From: Aeromonas salmonicida subsp. salmonicida
GTDB lineage: Bacteria; Pseudomonadota; Gammaproteobacteria; Enterobacterales; Aeromonadaceae
Direction: 5' to 3'
Length of the DNA stretch: 64,000 nucleotides
NCBI RefSeq assembly: GCF_001643305.1
Contig: NZ_LSGW01000069.1
Location: 84,422 to 148,421, forward strand
The notes beneath the pieces are model-generated. The model did no database searches. It had not been told where the DNA came from and saw only the letters and a list, made by a program, of their open reading frames with translations. Made by a program: the position numbers and the translations under genes. Of the stretch, positions 47,955 through 56,900 are shown in pieces. Position 1 is the stretch's first letter, and every line of letters starts with the position of its first letter.

Positions 47955-48337
47955 ACCAGTACCCCCGCCAATACCGCCAAAATCGCGGTGATCACGAAGG
48001 CCACACGGGCACTCTGATTACCGGATTCCAGCTCTTCCCAATAGCCCATGTCCATGACCAAGTGACGCAAACCGCCCACAATGTGGTAAGCCAGCGCAGT
48101 CAGGATCCCCCACAACACGAATTTGACCAGGAAGTTGTCCATGATGGACACCACTGTTTCAAATCCTTCGGGAGAGGCGAGTGAAGTACCAAGCATCCAC
48201 AGCAAGATAGAGAGCGCCACAAAGGTGATCACCCCTGAGACACGATGCAAGATGGAAGCGATGGCGGTGACAGGAAAGCTGATCGTCTGTAGGTCGAGGT
48301 TTACAGGTCTCTGTTTATTTTTCACGGCTTTGCCCAC
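47948..48337 (-). CDS. sdhC: Succinate dehydrogenase cytochrome b556 subunit
   Basis: A 129-residue three-helix subunit. [32 protein letters not shown], and [14 protein letters not shown] (with the haem-ligand His) are diagnostic. The start is GTG: either 48337, which has GGAG 4-5 bases upstream, or 48325; the first is preferred. It is the first gene of the sdhCDAB-sucABCD operon, divergent from gltA. Confidence 0.95.
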   Translation of the reverse strand: MGKAVKNKQRPVNLDLQTISFPVTAIASILHRVSGVITFVALSILLWMLGTSLASPEGFETVVSIMDNFLVKFVLWGILTALAYHIVGGLRHLVMDMGYWEELESGNQSARVAFVITAILAVLAGVLVW

Positions 48338-48760
48338 TCAGCTCCATTGAGCACGTTAGTTATTGTTTTTACACGCTTATGAGGGCACGGAGTGGCATTT
48401 GTTGGGTTTTTGTTACCAAAACAACTCAGGAAAGCCAAAAATAACATTTTCAATATCACATCCGGCTTTGCGAAAGCGTTTCAAACACCGACAGCCATCA
48501 CCCACGAGGCGCAGTATATCGGCGGGCTTAACCAATGACAATCAATTAGCTACAAAGAAAACTCAAAACCGTAAACCAGATCTCACAACTCATTTAACAA
48601 ATCATTAATGATCATCCAGCAAAATTGACAACGACCCTGAACTCTGTTTCAAATAAGGCGCTCCAGCCGCCCTGGTACGGGTCAGAACCTTTGCCAGCGT
48701 CATCAAACTCGTAATAAAGTAGAGCTGGAACCAATTATAAAAGAGCAAAGGAGACGTGCT
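48338..48760. promoter_or_regulatory. Divergent control region of sdhC and gltA
   Basis: 423 AT-rich bases between the two TCA-cycle transcripts. This arrangement is shared with enterics, where ArcA, CRP and RyhB act on it. I see no consensus CRP dyad and will not assign sites; the region certainly contains both promoters. Confidence 0.6.
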
Positions 48761-50047
48761 ATGGCTGATAAGATAGCCACCCTACATCTGCCCGGTAAAG
48801 ACCCGGTAGAACTACCGATCCTGTCAGGGACTGTCGGACCCGACGTGATTGACGTCAGAAAATTGGGCGCGCAAGGGTACTTCACCTTTGACCCCGGATT
48901 TATGGCAACCGGTGCTTGTAAATCATCCATTACCTATATCGACGGAGATCAGGGTGTCTTGCTGCACCGTGGTTACCCCATCGCCCAGTTGGCCACCCAG
49001 GCCAGCTACCTCGAAGTCTGCTATATCCTGCTGTACGGCGAGGCACCTACCAAGGCGCAGTACACGGAATTCGATCGTCTGGTCACCCGCCATACCATGG
49101 TGCACGAACAGATCGCCTTCTTCTTCCGCGGCTTCCGTCGTGACTCCCACCCCATGGCCATCATGTGCGGCGTGGTCAGTGCGCTGTCTGCCTTCTATCA
49201 CGATGCGCTCGACATCAACAATGAAGAGCATCGCGAGATCTGTGCCTTCCGTCTGCTCTCCAAGATGCCGACCCTGGCCGCCATGTGCTACAAGTACTCC
49301 ATCGGTCAGCCGTTCATGCAGCCGCGTAACGCCCTCTCCTATGCCGGCAACTTCCTGCACATGATGTTTGGCGTGCCGACCGAAGAGTACAAGGTCAATC
49401 CCATCGTCGAACGCGCCATGGACCGCATCTTTACCCTGCATGCGGATCACGAGCAAAACGCCTCCACCTCCACAGTGCGTCTGGCCGGCTCCTCCGGTGC
49501 CAACCCGTTTGCCTGTATTGCCGCCGGGATCGCCTCCCTGTGGGGTCCGGCCCACGGTGGTGCCAACGAAGCTTGCCTCAAGATGCTCGAAGAGATCGGC
49601 TCGGTGGAACGCATTCCCGAGTACATCGCCAAGGCCAAGGACAAGAATGATCCCTTCCGTCTGATGGGTTTCGGTCACCGTGTCTACAAGAACCACGATC
49701 CCCGTGCCCAGATGATGCGTCAGACCTGTCACGAAGTGCTGGAAGAGCTGCAGATCAAGGATCCGCTGCTGGAAGTGGCCATGGAGCTGGAACGCATTGC
49801 GCTGTCCGACCCCTACTTCATCGAGAAGAAGCTCTACCCGAACGTGGACTTCTACTCCGGCATCATCATGAAGGCCATCGGCATCCCCATGTCCATGTTC
49901 ACCGTGATCTTCGCCATCTCCCGTACCATCGGCTGGATTGCCCACTGGAACGAAATGCACTCGGATCCGGATCAGAAGATCGGTCGTCCGCGTCAGCTCT
50001 ATACAGGGCAACCACTGCGGGAATTCACTCCTATCGATCAGCGCTGA
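48761..50047 (+). CDS. gltA: Citrate synthase (type II, hexameric)
   Basis: A 428-residue enzyme condensing oxaloacetate and acetyl-CoA. Catalytic histidines lie in [11 protein letters not shown] and [13 protein letters not shown], and the catalytic Asp in VDFYSGI. The N-terminal beta domain ([20 protein letters not shown]) is the NADH-sensitive gammaproteobacterial type. AAGGAG lies before the ATG. Divergent from sdhC; monocistronic with its own terminator. Confidence 0.97.
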   Translation: MADKIATLHLPGKDPVELPILSGTVGPDVIDVRKLGAQGYFTFDPGFMATGACKSSITYIDGDQGVLLHRGYPIAQLATQASYLEVCYILLYGEAPTKAQYTEFDRLVTRHTMVHEQIAFFFRGFRRDSHPMAIMCGVVSALSAFYHDALDINNEEHREICAFRLLSKMPTLAAMCYKYSIGQPFMQPRNALSYAGNFLHMMFGVPTEEYKVNPIVERAMDRIFTLHADHEQNASTSTVRLAGSSGANPFACIAAGIASLWGPAHGGANEACLKMLEEIGSVERIPEYIAKAKDKNDPFRLMGFGHRVYKNHDPRAQMMRQTCHEVLEELQIKDPLLEVAMELERIALSDPYFIEKKLYPNVDFYSGIIMKAIGIPMSMFTVIFAISRTIGWIAHWNEMHSDPDQKIGRPRQLYTGQPLREFTPIDQR

Positions 50048-50074
50048 TGCCCTGAGTCGACATGGTTTGTTACC

Positions 50075-50100
50075 AAGGCGGTCATTGACCGCCTTTTTAT
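50075..50100 (+). terminator. Terminator of gltA
   Basis: AAGGCGGTC-ATT-GACCGCCTT followed by TTTAT. Confidence 0.9.
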
Positions 50101-50142
50101 TTGCCGCTCTAATGCCCCTTTTCGATCACAAAGGAGTCCATC

Positions 50143-50463
50143 ATGAGACCACTCTTCCTCAGCGCCGCCCTGCTGCTCACCGCCTGCCAGACCACTCCCG
50201 TCCCGTCACAAGGGGAAACGCTCTACATCAACAGCCAGCTGATTGACTGCGTCGGTGTCGGCCCCATGCAGTGCATGCAGGTTCGCAGCGATGAACAGCA
50301 AGCCTGGAGCCTCTTCTACCAACAGATTGAAGGATTTCAGTTTGAACCCGGCTACCGGTACCGCTTGACCGTCAGCAAGGAGCAGCTCACCGATGTACCG
50401 GCGGATGCCCCCTCCCTGCGTTATCGCCTGATCAACATCGTCAGCAAGCAGGCTGCCCACTAA
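50143..50463 (+). CDS. DUF4377-like lipoprotein
   Basis: A 106-residue lipoprotein with signal LLLTAC (lipidated Cys15). The mature part, LYINSQLIDCVGVGPMQCMQVR then FYQQIEGFQFEPGYRYRL, fits the small DUF4377 domain found alone or fused to HslJ/META domains; the two Cys of the CVGVGPMQC segment may form a disulfide. Function unknown. AAGGAG lies about 8 bases upstream. Confidence 0.75.
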   Translation: MRPLFLSAALLLTACQTTPVPSQGETLYINSQLIDCVGVGPMQCMQVRSDEQQAWSLFYQQIEGFQFEPGYRYRLTVSKEQLTDVPADAPSLRYRLINIVSKQAAH

Positions 50464-50582
50464 AGGCTTGCCATCAAAGGCATCGTTTGGAAATGATTGT
50501 TCAGTTCCTGGCCGCATTCTGATAGGCTGGTAAACGCACACATTAATTAATCAGCGTACCCAGGCAGCGATTCCCTCTCACT

Positions 50583-51077
50583 ATGATCACGATCCGTACC
50601 ACCAGGGCCAACGACTGGCCCACTATCATGGCCATTCAGGACGAGTGCTATCAGCAGCTGGATCCTGAGCCCCTCGAGGTCATGAGCAACAAGGCCGACC
50701 TGGCTCCCGACTGCTGCTGGGTGGCCGAATATCAGGGCAAGGTGCTGGGTTACCTGCTCTGCCATCCCTGGCAAGCCCACCAGCCACCGTCCCTGTCGGT
50801 ACGGATGCAGACCCTGGCGGGAAACGACGAGTTCTATCTGCACGATCTGGCCGTCTCAAAGCAGGCGCGCGGCAAGGGCGTTGGCCAGTTGCTGCTGGAG
50901 ACCGCCCTTACCTTTGCCAGTGAGGAAGGTTATGAACATGTGGGTCTGGTAGCGGTACAGGATGCAGCTCGTTTCTGGCACAAACAGGGCTTTGTCCCTG
51001 CCGCTACACCCAAACCACTTAACGAATATGGTGAAGGCGCCGTTTACATGCGGCGGCCCCTGCCAGATCCTGCTTGA
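50583..51077 (+). CDS. GNAT-family N-acetyltransferase
   Basis: A 164-residue single-domain acetyltransferase. The acetyl-CoA pyrophosphate loop is VSKQARGKGVGQLLLE (around residues 90-105), preceded by the beta strand FYLHDLAV and followed by GLVAVQDAARFWHKQGF. Substrate unknown. It lies 119 bases after the lipoprotein gene and ends in a terminator shared with convergent fabB. Confidence 0.85.
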   Translation: MITIRTTRANDWPTIMAIQDECYQQLDPEPLEVMSNKADLAPDCCWVAEYQGKVLGYLLCHPWQAHQPPSLSVRMQTLAGNDEFYLHDLAVSKQARGKGVGQLLLETALTFASEEGYEHVGLVAVQDAARFWHKQGFVPAATPKPLNEYGEGAVYMRRPLPDPA

Positions 51078-51096
51078 GGGTCGCCCCGCAGCCAAT

Positions 51097-51124
51097 AAAA
51101 AAGGCGCCTTTCGGCGCCTTTTTT
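51097..51124. terminator. Bidirectional terminator between the GNAT gene and fabB
   Basis: AAAAAAGGCGCC-TTTC-GGCGCCTTTTTT between convergent genes. Confidence 0.93.
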
Positions 51125-51139
51125 CACATCATCGATTCA

Positions 51140-52351
51140 TCAAGCCTTGAACTTGCTGAATACCAGTGATGCGTTGGTACCGCCAAAGCCGAAGCTGTTG
51201 GACATGACGGTATTGAGATCGGCCGCTTCGTACTCGCGTACTATGGGCAGACCTTCGGCCTTCTCGTCCAGAGTCTCGATGTTGATGCTGGGGGCGATAA
51301 AGCCATGTTCCATCATCAGCAGGGAGTAGACGGCCTCGTGCACGCCGGCAGCGCCCAGCGCATGGCCAGTCATCGCCTTGGTGGCGGAGATCTTGGGGCC
51401 CTGGGTGCCAAACAGTGTCTGGATGGCTTCCAGCTCCTTGGTATCACCGACAGGGGTAGAGGTGCCGTGGGTGTTGATGTAATCCACCTTGCCAACATCC
51501 TGCATCGCCATCTTCATGCAACGCACGGCGCCTTCACCGCTCGGAGCAACCATGTCGTAGCCATCGGAGGTGGCACCGTAACCGGTCAGCTCGGCATAGA
51601 TGTGAGCACCACGGGCCAGGGCGTGTTCCAGCTCCTCGACCACCAGAATGCCACCGCCACCGGAAATGACAAAACCATCGCGGTCGGCGTCATAGGTACG
51701 GGATGCTTTTTCCGGGGTGTCGTTGTACTTGGTGGACAGGGCGCCCATGGCGTCGAACTGTATGGTGGAAGACCAATCCAGCTCTTCACCGCCGCCGGCG
51801 AAGACCACATCCTGCTTGCCCAGCTGGATCAGTTCCATGGCGTGACCGATGCAGTGCGCAGAGGTGGCGCAGGCGGAGCTGATGGAGTAGTTCACACCCT
51901 TGATCTTGAATGGAGTGGCCAGACAAGCGGAGGTGGTGGAAGACATGGTACGCGGCACCATGTAGGGACCCACCCGCTTGACGCCTTTCTCACGGGCGAT
52001 ATCGCAGGACTCAGAGGTGTTCTTGCCGGAGGCACCACCGGAACCGACCACCAGGCCGGTACGCTCGTTGGAGACCTGATCTTCCTGCAGACCGGCATCA
52101 TCAATGGCCTGTTGCATGGAGAGATAGGCATAGGCCGCAGCGTCACCCATGAAACGCATGACTTTACGGTCGATCAGTTCAGACGGCTCGAGTTTGATGT
52201 TACCCCAGACACGGCTGCGCAGGTTGTGCTGCTCGAACTGCTCGGAATAGGTGATGCCGGATTTACCTGCTTTCAGGGAGGCCAGCACTTCTTCCTTGTT
52301 GTTGCCGATACTGGAGATGACGCCGATACCGGTGATCACTGCTCTTCTCAT
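51140..52351 (-). CDS. fabB: 3-oxoacyl-ACP synthase I
   Basis: A 403-residue condensing enzyme for fatty-acid elongation, essential for unsaturated fatty acids. The catalytic triad is Cys in [10 protein letters not shown], His in [12 protein letters not shown] and His in [14 protein letters not shown]. The start at 52351 ([15 protein letters not shown]) is the family start; the frame opens earlier at 52471 without homology. It is divergent from mnmC, as in E. coli, with about 100 bases between. Confidence 0.96.
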   Translation of the reverse strand: MRRAVITGIGVISSIGNNKEEVLASLKAGKSGITYSEQFEQHNLRSRVWGNIKLEPSELIDRKVMRFMGDAAAYAYLSMQQAIDDAGLQEDQVSNERTGLVVGSGGASGKNTSESCDIAREKGVKRVGPYMVPRTMSSTTSACLATPFKIKGVNYSISSACATSAHCIGHAMELIQLGKQDVVFAGGGEELDWSSTIQFDAMGALSTKYNDTPEKASRTYDADRDGFVISGGGGILVVEELEHALARGAHIYAELTGYGATSDGYDMVAPSGEGAVRCMKMAMQDVGKVDYINTHGTSTPVGDTKELEAIQTLFGTQGPKISATKAMTGHALGAAGVHEAVYSLLMMEHGFIAPSINIETLDEKAEGLPIVREYEAADLNTVMSNSFGFGGTNASLVFSKFKA

Positions 52352-52462
52352 TAATTCATCTCGTCTGGAAAAACTGGCGCCAAGTCTACCCGCTTTCGGC
52401 TGCCAAACTGGTCTGCTTTCACGTAGAATGCCCGCGTTCTTATGACGCGAGCAGAGGGAAAC

Positions 52463-54460
52463 GTGAGTCAAACATCCTTACATCATGCCCGATTGGACTG
52501 GAATGAAGCGGGAACTCCAGTCTCCAGTGACTTCGGGGATGTGTACTTTTCCAATGATAACGGTCTAAGTGAAACCCGCTACGTCTTTTTGCAGCAAAAT
52601 GGGTTGCCAGCGCGATTTTCGCACCACAATAGTGACAGTTTCGTGATAGGTGAAACAGGTTTCGGCACAGGCCTTAACTTTCTGGCGACAATGAAAGCCT
52701 TCCTGGAACAGGCACCCCAAACCGGCAACGGCGCCCGTCTGCACTTCATCAGTTTCGAAAAATTCCCCCTCACCCGTGACGATCTTCACAAGGCGCTGAC
52801 CGCCTGGCCCGAGCTTGCCCCCTTCAGCCAGGCACTCATAGCACAGTGGCCACTGCCCGTCCCTGGCTGCCATCGTCTGCACTTTGCGGGCGGCCGCATT
52901 CGACTCGATCTCTGGCTGGGGGACATCAAGGAGATGCTGCCGCAAGTACCTCATGGTGAACAGGGGCTGGTGGATACCTGGTATCTGGATGGATTCGCAC
53001 CGGCAAAAAATCCCGAGATGTGGACGCAAGACTTGTTCGACGGCCTGGCCCGCCTTGCTCGTCCCGGTGCAACCCTCTCCACCTTTACCAGCGCCGGCTT
53101 CGTGCGTCGTGGCCTGATTGCCGCCGGCTTTGCCATGAAGAAAGTCAAGGGCCATGGCAGCAAGTGGGCAATGCTGGCAGGCGAGCGGGTAGACAAGAAA
53201 CCACAGCGCACCATTGTCCCCTGGTATGCCAGACCGGCGGGGCGAGACGGCGAGGTAGTGATCATCGGCGGCGGCATCGCCTCGGCCATGACGGCGCTCT
53301 CTCTGGTAGAGCGGGGACGCAAGGTCACTCTGCTTTGCGAGGACCATGAACTGGCGACCGGTGCCTCCGGCAATCGACAGGGGGCACTCTATCCCCTGCT
53401 CAACGGCGAGCACGATGCCTTGTCACGCTTTTATTCACTGGCCTTCGGCTATGCACGCCAACGGCTGCTGAGCCTGGCCAAGCACCATCCCATCGCCTTT
53501 GATTTATGCGGTGTGGTGCAGCTTGGCTATGACGACAAATCCACCGCCAAGCTGGCCAAGATGCAACAAGGCCCCTTCCCGCACGCGTTGATGCGCCCGC
53601 TGACGCCCGTTGAAGCCGAACACGAATGTGGTCTGCCCTCGGGCCATGCCGGGGTCAGCTATCCGTTGGGGGGCTGGCTCTGTCCGGCCGACCTCACCCG
53701 CGCAGCAATAAAGGAGGCGCAGGCAAGCGGTCTGCTGCAAGTGGAGTACGATTGCCCTGTCACGGCTATTCATGAGCAAGTGGATGGCTGGCTGGTTGCA
53801 AGCCGTGAGGGTCGTCAATGGCAGGCCCCCAATCTGGTAGTGGCTGCCGGTCATCAGTTGCCAGCCCTGAGCCCCTTTGCCGAGCTGCCACTCTATCCGG
53901 TGCGCGGTCAAGTGAGCCATGTGCCGACTACCGCAACCCTGAGCCAGCTCAAGACGGTGCTCTGTTACGATGGCTATCTCACGCCAGCCCATAATGCAGA
54001 ACACTGCATCGGCGCCAGCTATGGCCGCAATCAGAGCACACAGGCATTCAGCGCAGAAGAACAAGCTCAGAACCAGGCTCGGCTGCAAGCCTGCCTGCCG
54101 GACCAGGCCTGGCCAGCAGAGGTGGATGTAAGCAGCAATGAGGCCAGGGTCGGCGTGCGCTGCGCCAGCCGGGATCACCTGCCGGTGGCCGGGCCAATCG
54201 CCAGGTTGGCAGGGTTGGCGGATCACTACGCCCGGCTTCAGCGTGATCAACAAAACCCGGCGCCGCTGCCGCTTCATCCGGGCCTCTACGTGCTGGGGGC
54301 ACTCGGTTCGCGGGGCCTGTGCTCGGCGCCTCTGTGCGGCGAGTTGATCGCCAGCGAGATCTGCGGCGATCCCTTGCCACTGGCCACCGACCTGCTGGAA
54401 GCGCTTCATCCTGCCCGCTACTGGATACGCAAACTGCTCAAGGGCAAGCCCCTCAATTAA
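52463..54460 (+). CDS. mnmC: Bifunctional tRNA 5-methylaminomethyl-2-thiouridine synthase
   Basis: A 665-residue two-domain enzyme for the last two steps of mnm5s2U synthesis at wobble U34. The N-terminal SAM-dependent methyltransferase domain has [12 protein letters not shown] and [15 protein letters not shown]. The C-terminal FAD oxidase domain starts [17 protein letters not shown] and has [13 protein letters not shown] and [17 protein letters not shown] at 52463 has AGAGGGA 4-5 bases upstream and the family N-terminal length, so it is preferred to ATG at 52442. Divergent from fabB. Confidence 0.93.
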   Translation: MSQTSLHHARLDWNEAGTPVSSDFGDVYFSNDNGLSETRYVFLQQNGLPARFSHHNSDSFVIGETGFGTGLNFLATMKAFLEQAPQTGNGARLHFISFEKFPLTRDDLHKALTAWPELAPFSQALIAQWPLPVPGCHRLHFAGGRIRLDLWLGDIKEMLPQVPHGEQGLVDTWYLDGFAPAKNPEMWTQDLFDGLARLARPGATLSTFTSAGFVRRGLIAAGFAMKKVKGHGSKWAMLAGERVDKKPQRTIVPWYARPAGRDGEVVIIGGGIASAMTALSLVERGRKVTLLCEDHELATGASGNRQGALYPLLNGEHDALSRFYSLAFGYARQRLLSLAKHHPIAFDLCGVVQLGYDDKSTAKLAKMQQGPFPHALMRPLTPVEAEHECGLPSGHAGVSYPLGGWLCPADLTRAAIKEAQASGLLQVEYDCPVTAIHEQVDGWLVASREGRQWQAPNLVVAAGHQLPALSPFAELPLYPVRGQVSHVPTTATLSQLKTVLCYDGYLTPAHNAEHCIGASYGRNQSTQAFSAEEQAQNQARLQACLPDQAWPAEVDVSSNEARVGVRCASRDHLPVAGPIARLAGLADHYARLQRDQQNPAPLPLHPGLYVLGALGSRGLCSAPLCGELIASEICGDPLPLATDLLEALHPARYWIRKLLKGKPLN

Positions 54461-54493
54461 CCCATTGGTGCAGCTGACGGCTTGAATACAATA

Positions 54494-54523
54494 AAAACGG
54501 GCTCCCCGATGGGAGCCCGTTTT
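54494..54523. terminator. Bidirectional terminator after mnmC
   Basis: AAAACGGGCTCCC-CGAT-GGGAGCCCGTTTT between convergent genes. Confidence 0.92.
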
Positions 54524-54548
54524 ATCGCTTGTCATGCATGTCGATGTG

Positions 54549-55154
54549 CTAGATGCCTTTGGGCCAGACCAGCCCAAGTTTGCGGCCATGATCGGTCTGC
54601 TGCTGCAACAGAGTGAAGCGCTCACGGGAGCTGGCAAGCACCTCCTGCCCCTGCTGCCAGGCCTGATATTGCAAGGCGGCGCAATCGCGCGCCACCGGCA
54701 GTTGTACCAGCTTGATGCCAAGCAGGCTGACGCTCTCCAGCAGTATGTCCTTGTGGCGGCTCTCGTAGTCGAACATGGCGCCCACCAGCGCGTCCCACTT
54801 TTGCCGCTCGGCGGCGGAAGCTCTGGCCTTGTCCATCCAGTTCGGCACCATCACCTTGATGCGGGTCATGACCCTGACCTGTTCCAGCTCGCAGCGGCTC
54901 ACCCCGGGGCGGGTCTGCAGTTGCCAGGAAAGTTGGTAACTGGCCATGCCGATATGGCCTCTGGCCTGGGCAGGCCCCTGTTTTGCTATCTGCCGGGCCA
55001 CACTGGCGACATCCTGCCCAAAAACCCGATAAAACTGGAAATCCACCTTGATATCCGGCTCCACCTTGATGCCGGCATAATGCGACGTTTCGGCCCCGAC
55101 CGTAGCAGCATGGAGCAAGAGTGCCACCATGAAAACTTTGCTGACCATGCCCAT
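54549..55154 (-). CDS. Exported DUF922-like protein
   Basis: A 201-residue protein with a signal peptide (residues 1-21, cleavage near VGAET). The pattern FYRVFGQDVASVARQI..GP, a single Cys pair region (VSRCELEQVRV), MVPNW and KWDALVGAMFDYESRHKDI fits the DUF922 family, whose members carry an HExxH zinc-protease-like motif. Here the first His is Tyr (YESRH), so activity is doubtful. Function unknown. Met at 55154 or 55148 may be the start. Confidence 0.65.
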   Translation of the reverse strand: MGMVSKVFMVALLLHAATVGAETSHYAGIKVEPDIKVDFQFYRVFGQDVASVARQIAKQGPAQARGHIGMASYQLSWQLQTRPGVSRCELEQVRVMTRIKVMVPNWMDKARASAAERQKWDALVGAMFDYESRHKDILLESVSLLGIKLVQLPVARDCAALQYQAWQQGQEVLASSRERFTLLQQQTDHGRKLGLVWPKGI

Positions 55155-55484
55155 TTATGCTGCCTTGACCTCGTTGATGACTGAAGTGTTATTTTAATTA
55201 ATAATCAACGTATTAATAGACGAAACAAGAGATTAACCGCGTTCCCGTCGGCAGTCATCTACTCCCGTCACAAAGACTATGTGCCAGCCAGACAAGTCGC
55301 AACCCCGCGTCCCCATTGATTTGCAAGCGAGATCACAAGTGATGACCAACATCATGGTGAGTTACCCCTTATTAGATAATAATCGCCGAGTTTTCTGTTG
55401 ATGCTTTCCGCAATTGACCAGATTAACCGCCAAGTTAACCCATGAAATGCATCCACCTTCATTTCGTACTCAGGAACTCACTCT
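55155..55484. promoter_or_regulatory. AT-rich divergent promoter region before the DcuC-like gene
   Basis: Contains the perfect palindrome ATCAC-AA-GTGAT (55332-55343) and, overlapping it, TGATG-ACCAA-CATCA (55340-55354). TTGACCAGATTAA (near 55415) only loosely resembles an FNR box. DcuC-type genes are usually anaerobically induced, but I cannot assign the binding protein. Confidence 0.5.
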
Positions 55485-56756
55485 ATGATGGAACTCCTTA
55501 TTGGTACCCTGGTCACCCTGACCGTGGGGCGCTACATCTTCAAGGGCTACTCGGCCACCGGGGTGCTGCTCAGCGGCGGTTTGCTGCTGCTGACCATTAC
55601 CGCCCTGATGGGCAAGACGGTGCTGCCCGCCAGCGTCACCTCCACCGGCCATGTTGCCACCGATATCTTCGAATATGTGCGCTTCCTGCTGGTGGATCGC
55701 GGCGGTGGCCTGGGCATGCTGATCATGGTGCTGTGCGGTTTTGCCGGCTACATGAGCCACATCGGCGCCAACACCATTTTGGTGAAGCTGGCCAGCAAAC
55801 CGCTCGGCATCATCAAATCCCCCTACATACTGCTGGTGGCCGCCTATTTGGTCGCCTGTGCCATGTCGCTGGCGGTGAGCTCTGCAACCGGTCTGGGCGT
55901 GCTCTTGATGGCCACCCTGTTCCCGCTGATGGTCAACATGGGGATCTCCCGTGGCGCCGCAGCCGCTGTGTGTGCTTCTCCAGCCGCCATCATTCTGGCG
56001 CCCACCTCGGGTGACGTCGTGATGGCAGCCCAGGCCGCCAACATGGAGCTGCTCGACTTTGCCTTCAAGCTGACCCTGCCCATCTCGCTGGTGGCCATCG
56101 CCGCCATGGCGGTCGCCCACTTCTTCTGGCAGCGTTATCTTGACCAGAAATCGGGCGAGCACAACGAGCCTGTCGCACCGAGCGATCTCATCACGGATGC
56201 TCCCGGCTTCTACGCCATACTGCCGTTTACCCCCATCATCGGCGTGCTGCTGTTTGACGGCAAAGTGGGCCCCAAACTCGACATAGTGACCATCATCGTC
56301 ATCTGTCTGGTGCTGGCTGCCTTGCTGGAACTGGTGCGCAAGCGCAACGGCAAGGATCTGCTCGAGGGTCTGCAGGTATGCTGGCGCAGCATGGCAGACG
56401 CCTTCTCCGGCGTGGTCATGCTCTTGGTGGGTGCCGGTGTGTTTGCCCAGGGTCTGATGGGACTGGGCTTCATCGCGAACCTCCTGGATCTGGCCCAGAG
56501 CTTTGGCACCGGCGGTATTGTCATCATGCTGGTACTGGTGGTCATCACCACCCTGGCCGCCTTTACCACAGGCTCCGGCAATGCTCCCTTCTACGCCTTC
56601 GTGGAGCTGATCCCGCACCTGGCCACCAGCCTCGGCGTCAATCCCGCCTATCTGGTCATCCCCATGCTGCAAGCCTCCAACCTGGGTCGCACCATCTCGC
56701 CTGTCTCCGGCCTGGTGGTGGTGATCCTCGCCACCCAGATCATGGTTCCCGCCTGA
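55485..56756 (+). CDS. dcuC: DcuC-family C4-dicarboxylate transporter with internal deletion
   Basis: A 423-residue inner-membrane carrier close to E. coli DcuC (461 residues), which effluxes succinate or exchanges fumarate under anaerobiosis. Diagnostic blocks are GGLGMLIMVLCGFAGYMSHI, SSATGLGVLLMATLFP, ASPAAIILAPTSGDVV, FTTGSGNAPFYAFVELIP and MLQASNLGRTISPVSG. After SPVSG (about residue 408) the E. coli protein has about 27 residues (a helix end and the ISPFEVVKRTSVPV loop) that are missing here; the frame resumes in the last helix (GLVVVILATQIMVP). Transport may be altered or lost. Confidence 0.88.
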   Translation: MMELLIGTLVTLTVGRYIFKGYSATGVLLSGGLLLLTITALMGKTVLPASVTSTGHVATDIFEYVRFLLVDRGGGLGMLIMVLCGFAGYMSHIGANTILVKLASKPLGIIKSPYILLVAAYLVACAMSLAVSSATGLGVLLMATLFPLMVNMGISRGAAAAVCASPAAIILAPTSGDVVMAAQAANMELLDFAFKLTLPISLVAIAAMAVAHFFWQRYLDQKSGEHNEPVAPSDLITDAPGFYAILPFTPIIGVLLFDGKVGPKLDIVTIIVICLVLAALLELVRKRNGKDLLEGLQVCWRSMADAFSGVVMLLVGAGVFAQGLMGLGFIANLLDLAQSFGTGGIVIMLVLVVITTLAAFTTGSGNAPFYAFVELIPHLATSLGVNPAYLVIPMLQASNLGRTISPVSGLVVVILATQIMVPA

Positions 56757-56817
56757 GATCTGCGTTGGACCAACGGGATTCCCTGAGCAGGCTCCCGCTT
56801 GGTCCTTCTCTTCCCTT

Positions 56818-56844
56818 ACTAGCCCGGCGTCCTGCCGGGCTAGT
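56818..56844 (+). terminator. Terminator of the dcuC-like gene
   Basis: ACTAGCCCGGC-GTCCT-GCCGGGCTAGT stem; the T-run is short (ATCTTCC), so moderate strength. Confidence 0.7.
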
Positions 56845-56900
56845 ATCTTCCCCCTAGGTTGGAGTAGACTCGGTGCTCTTTTTCTCTAAGGAGGACCGAG

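Noticed and set aside
48338..48760. CRP dyad in the sdhC-gltA region
   Set aside because: No TGTGA-N6-TCACA with one or fewer mismatches; TCACA words occur singly.
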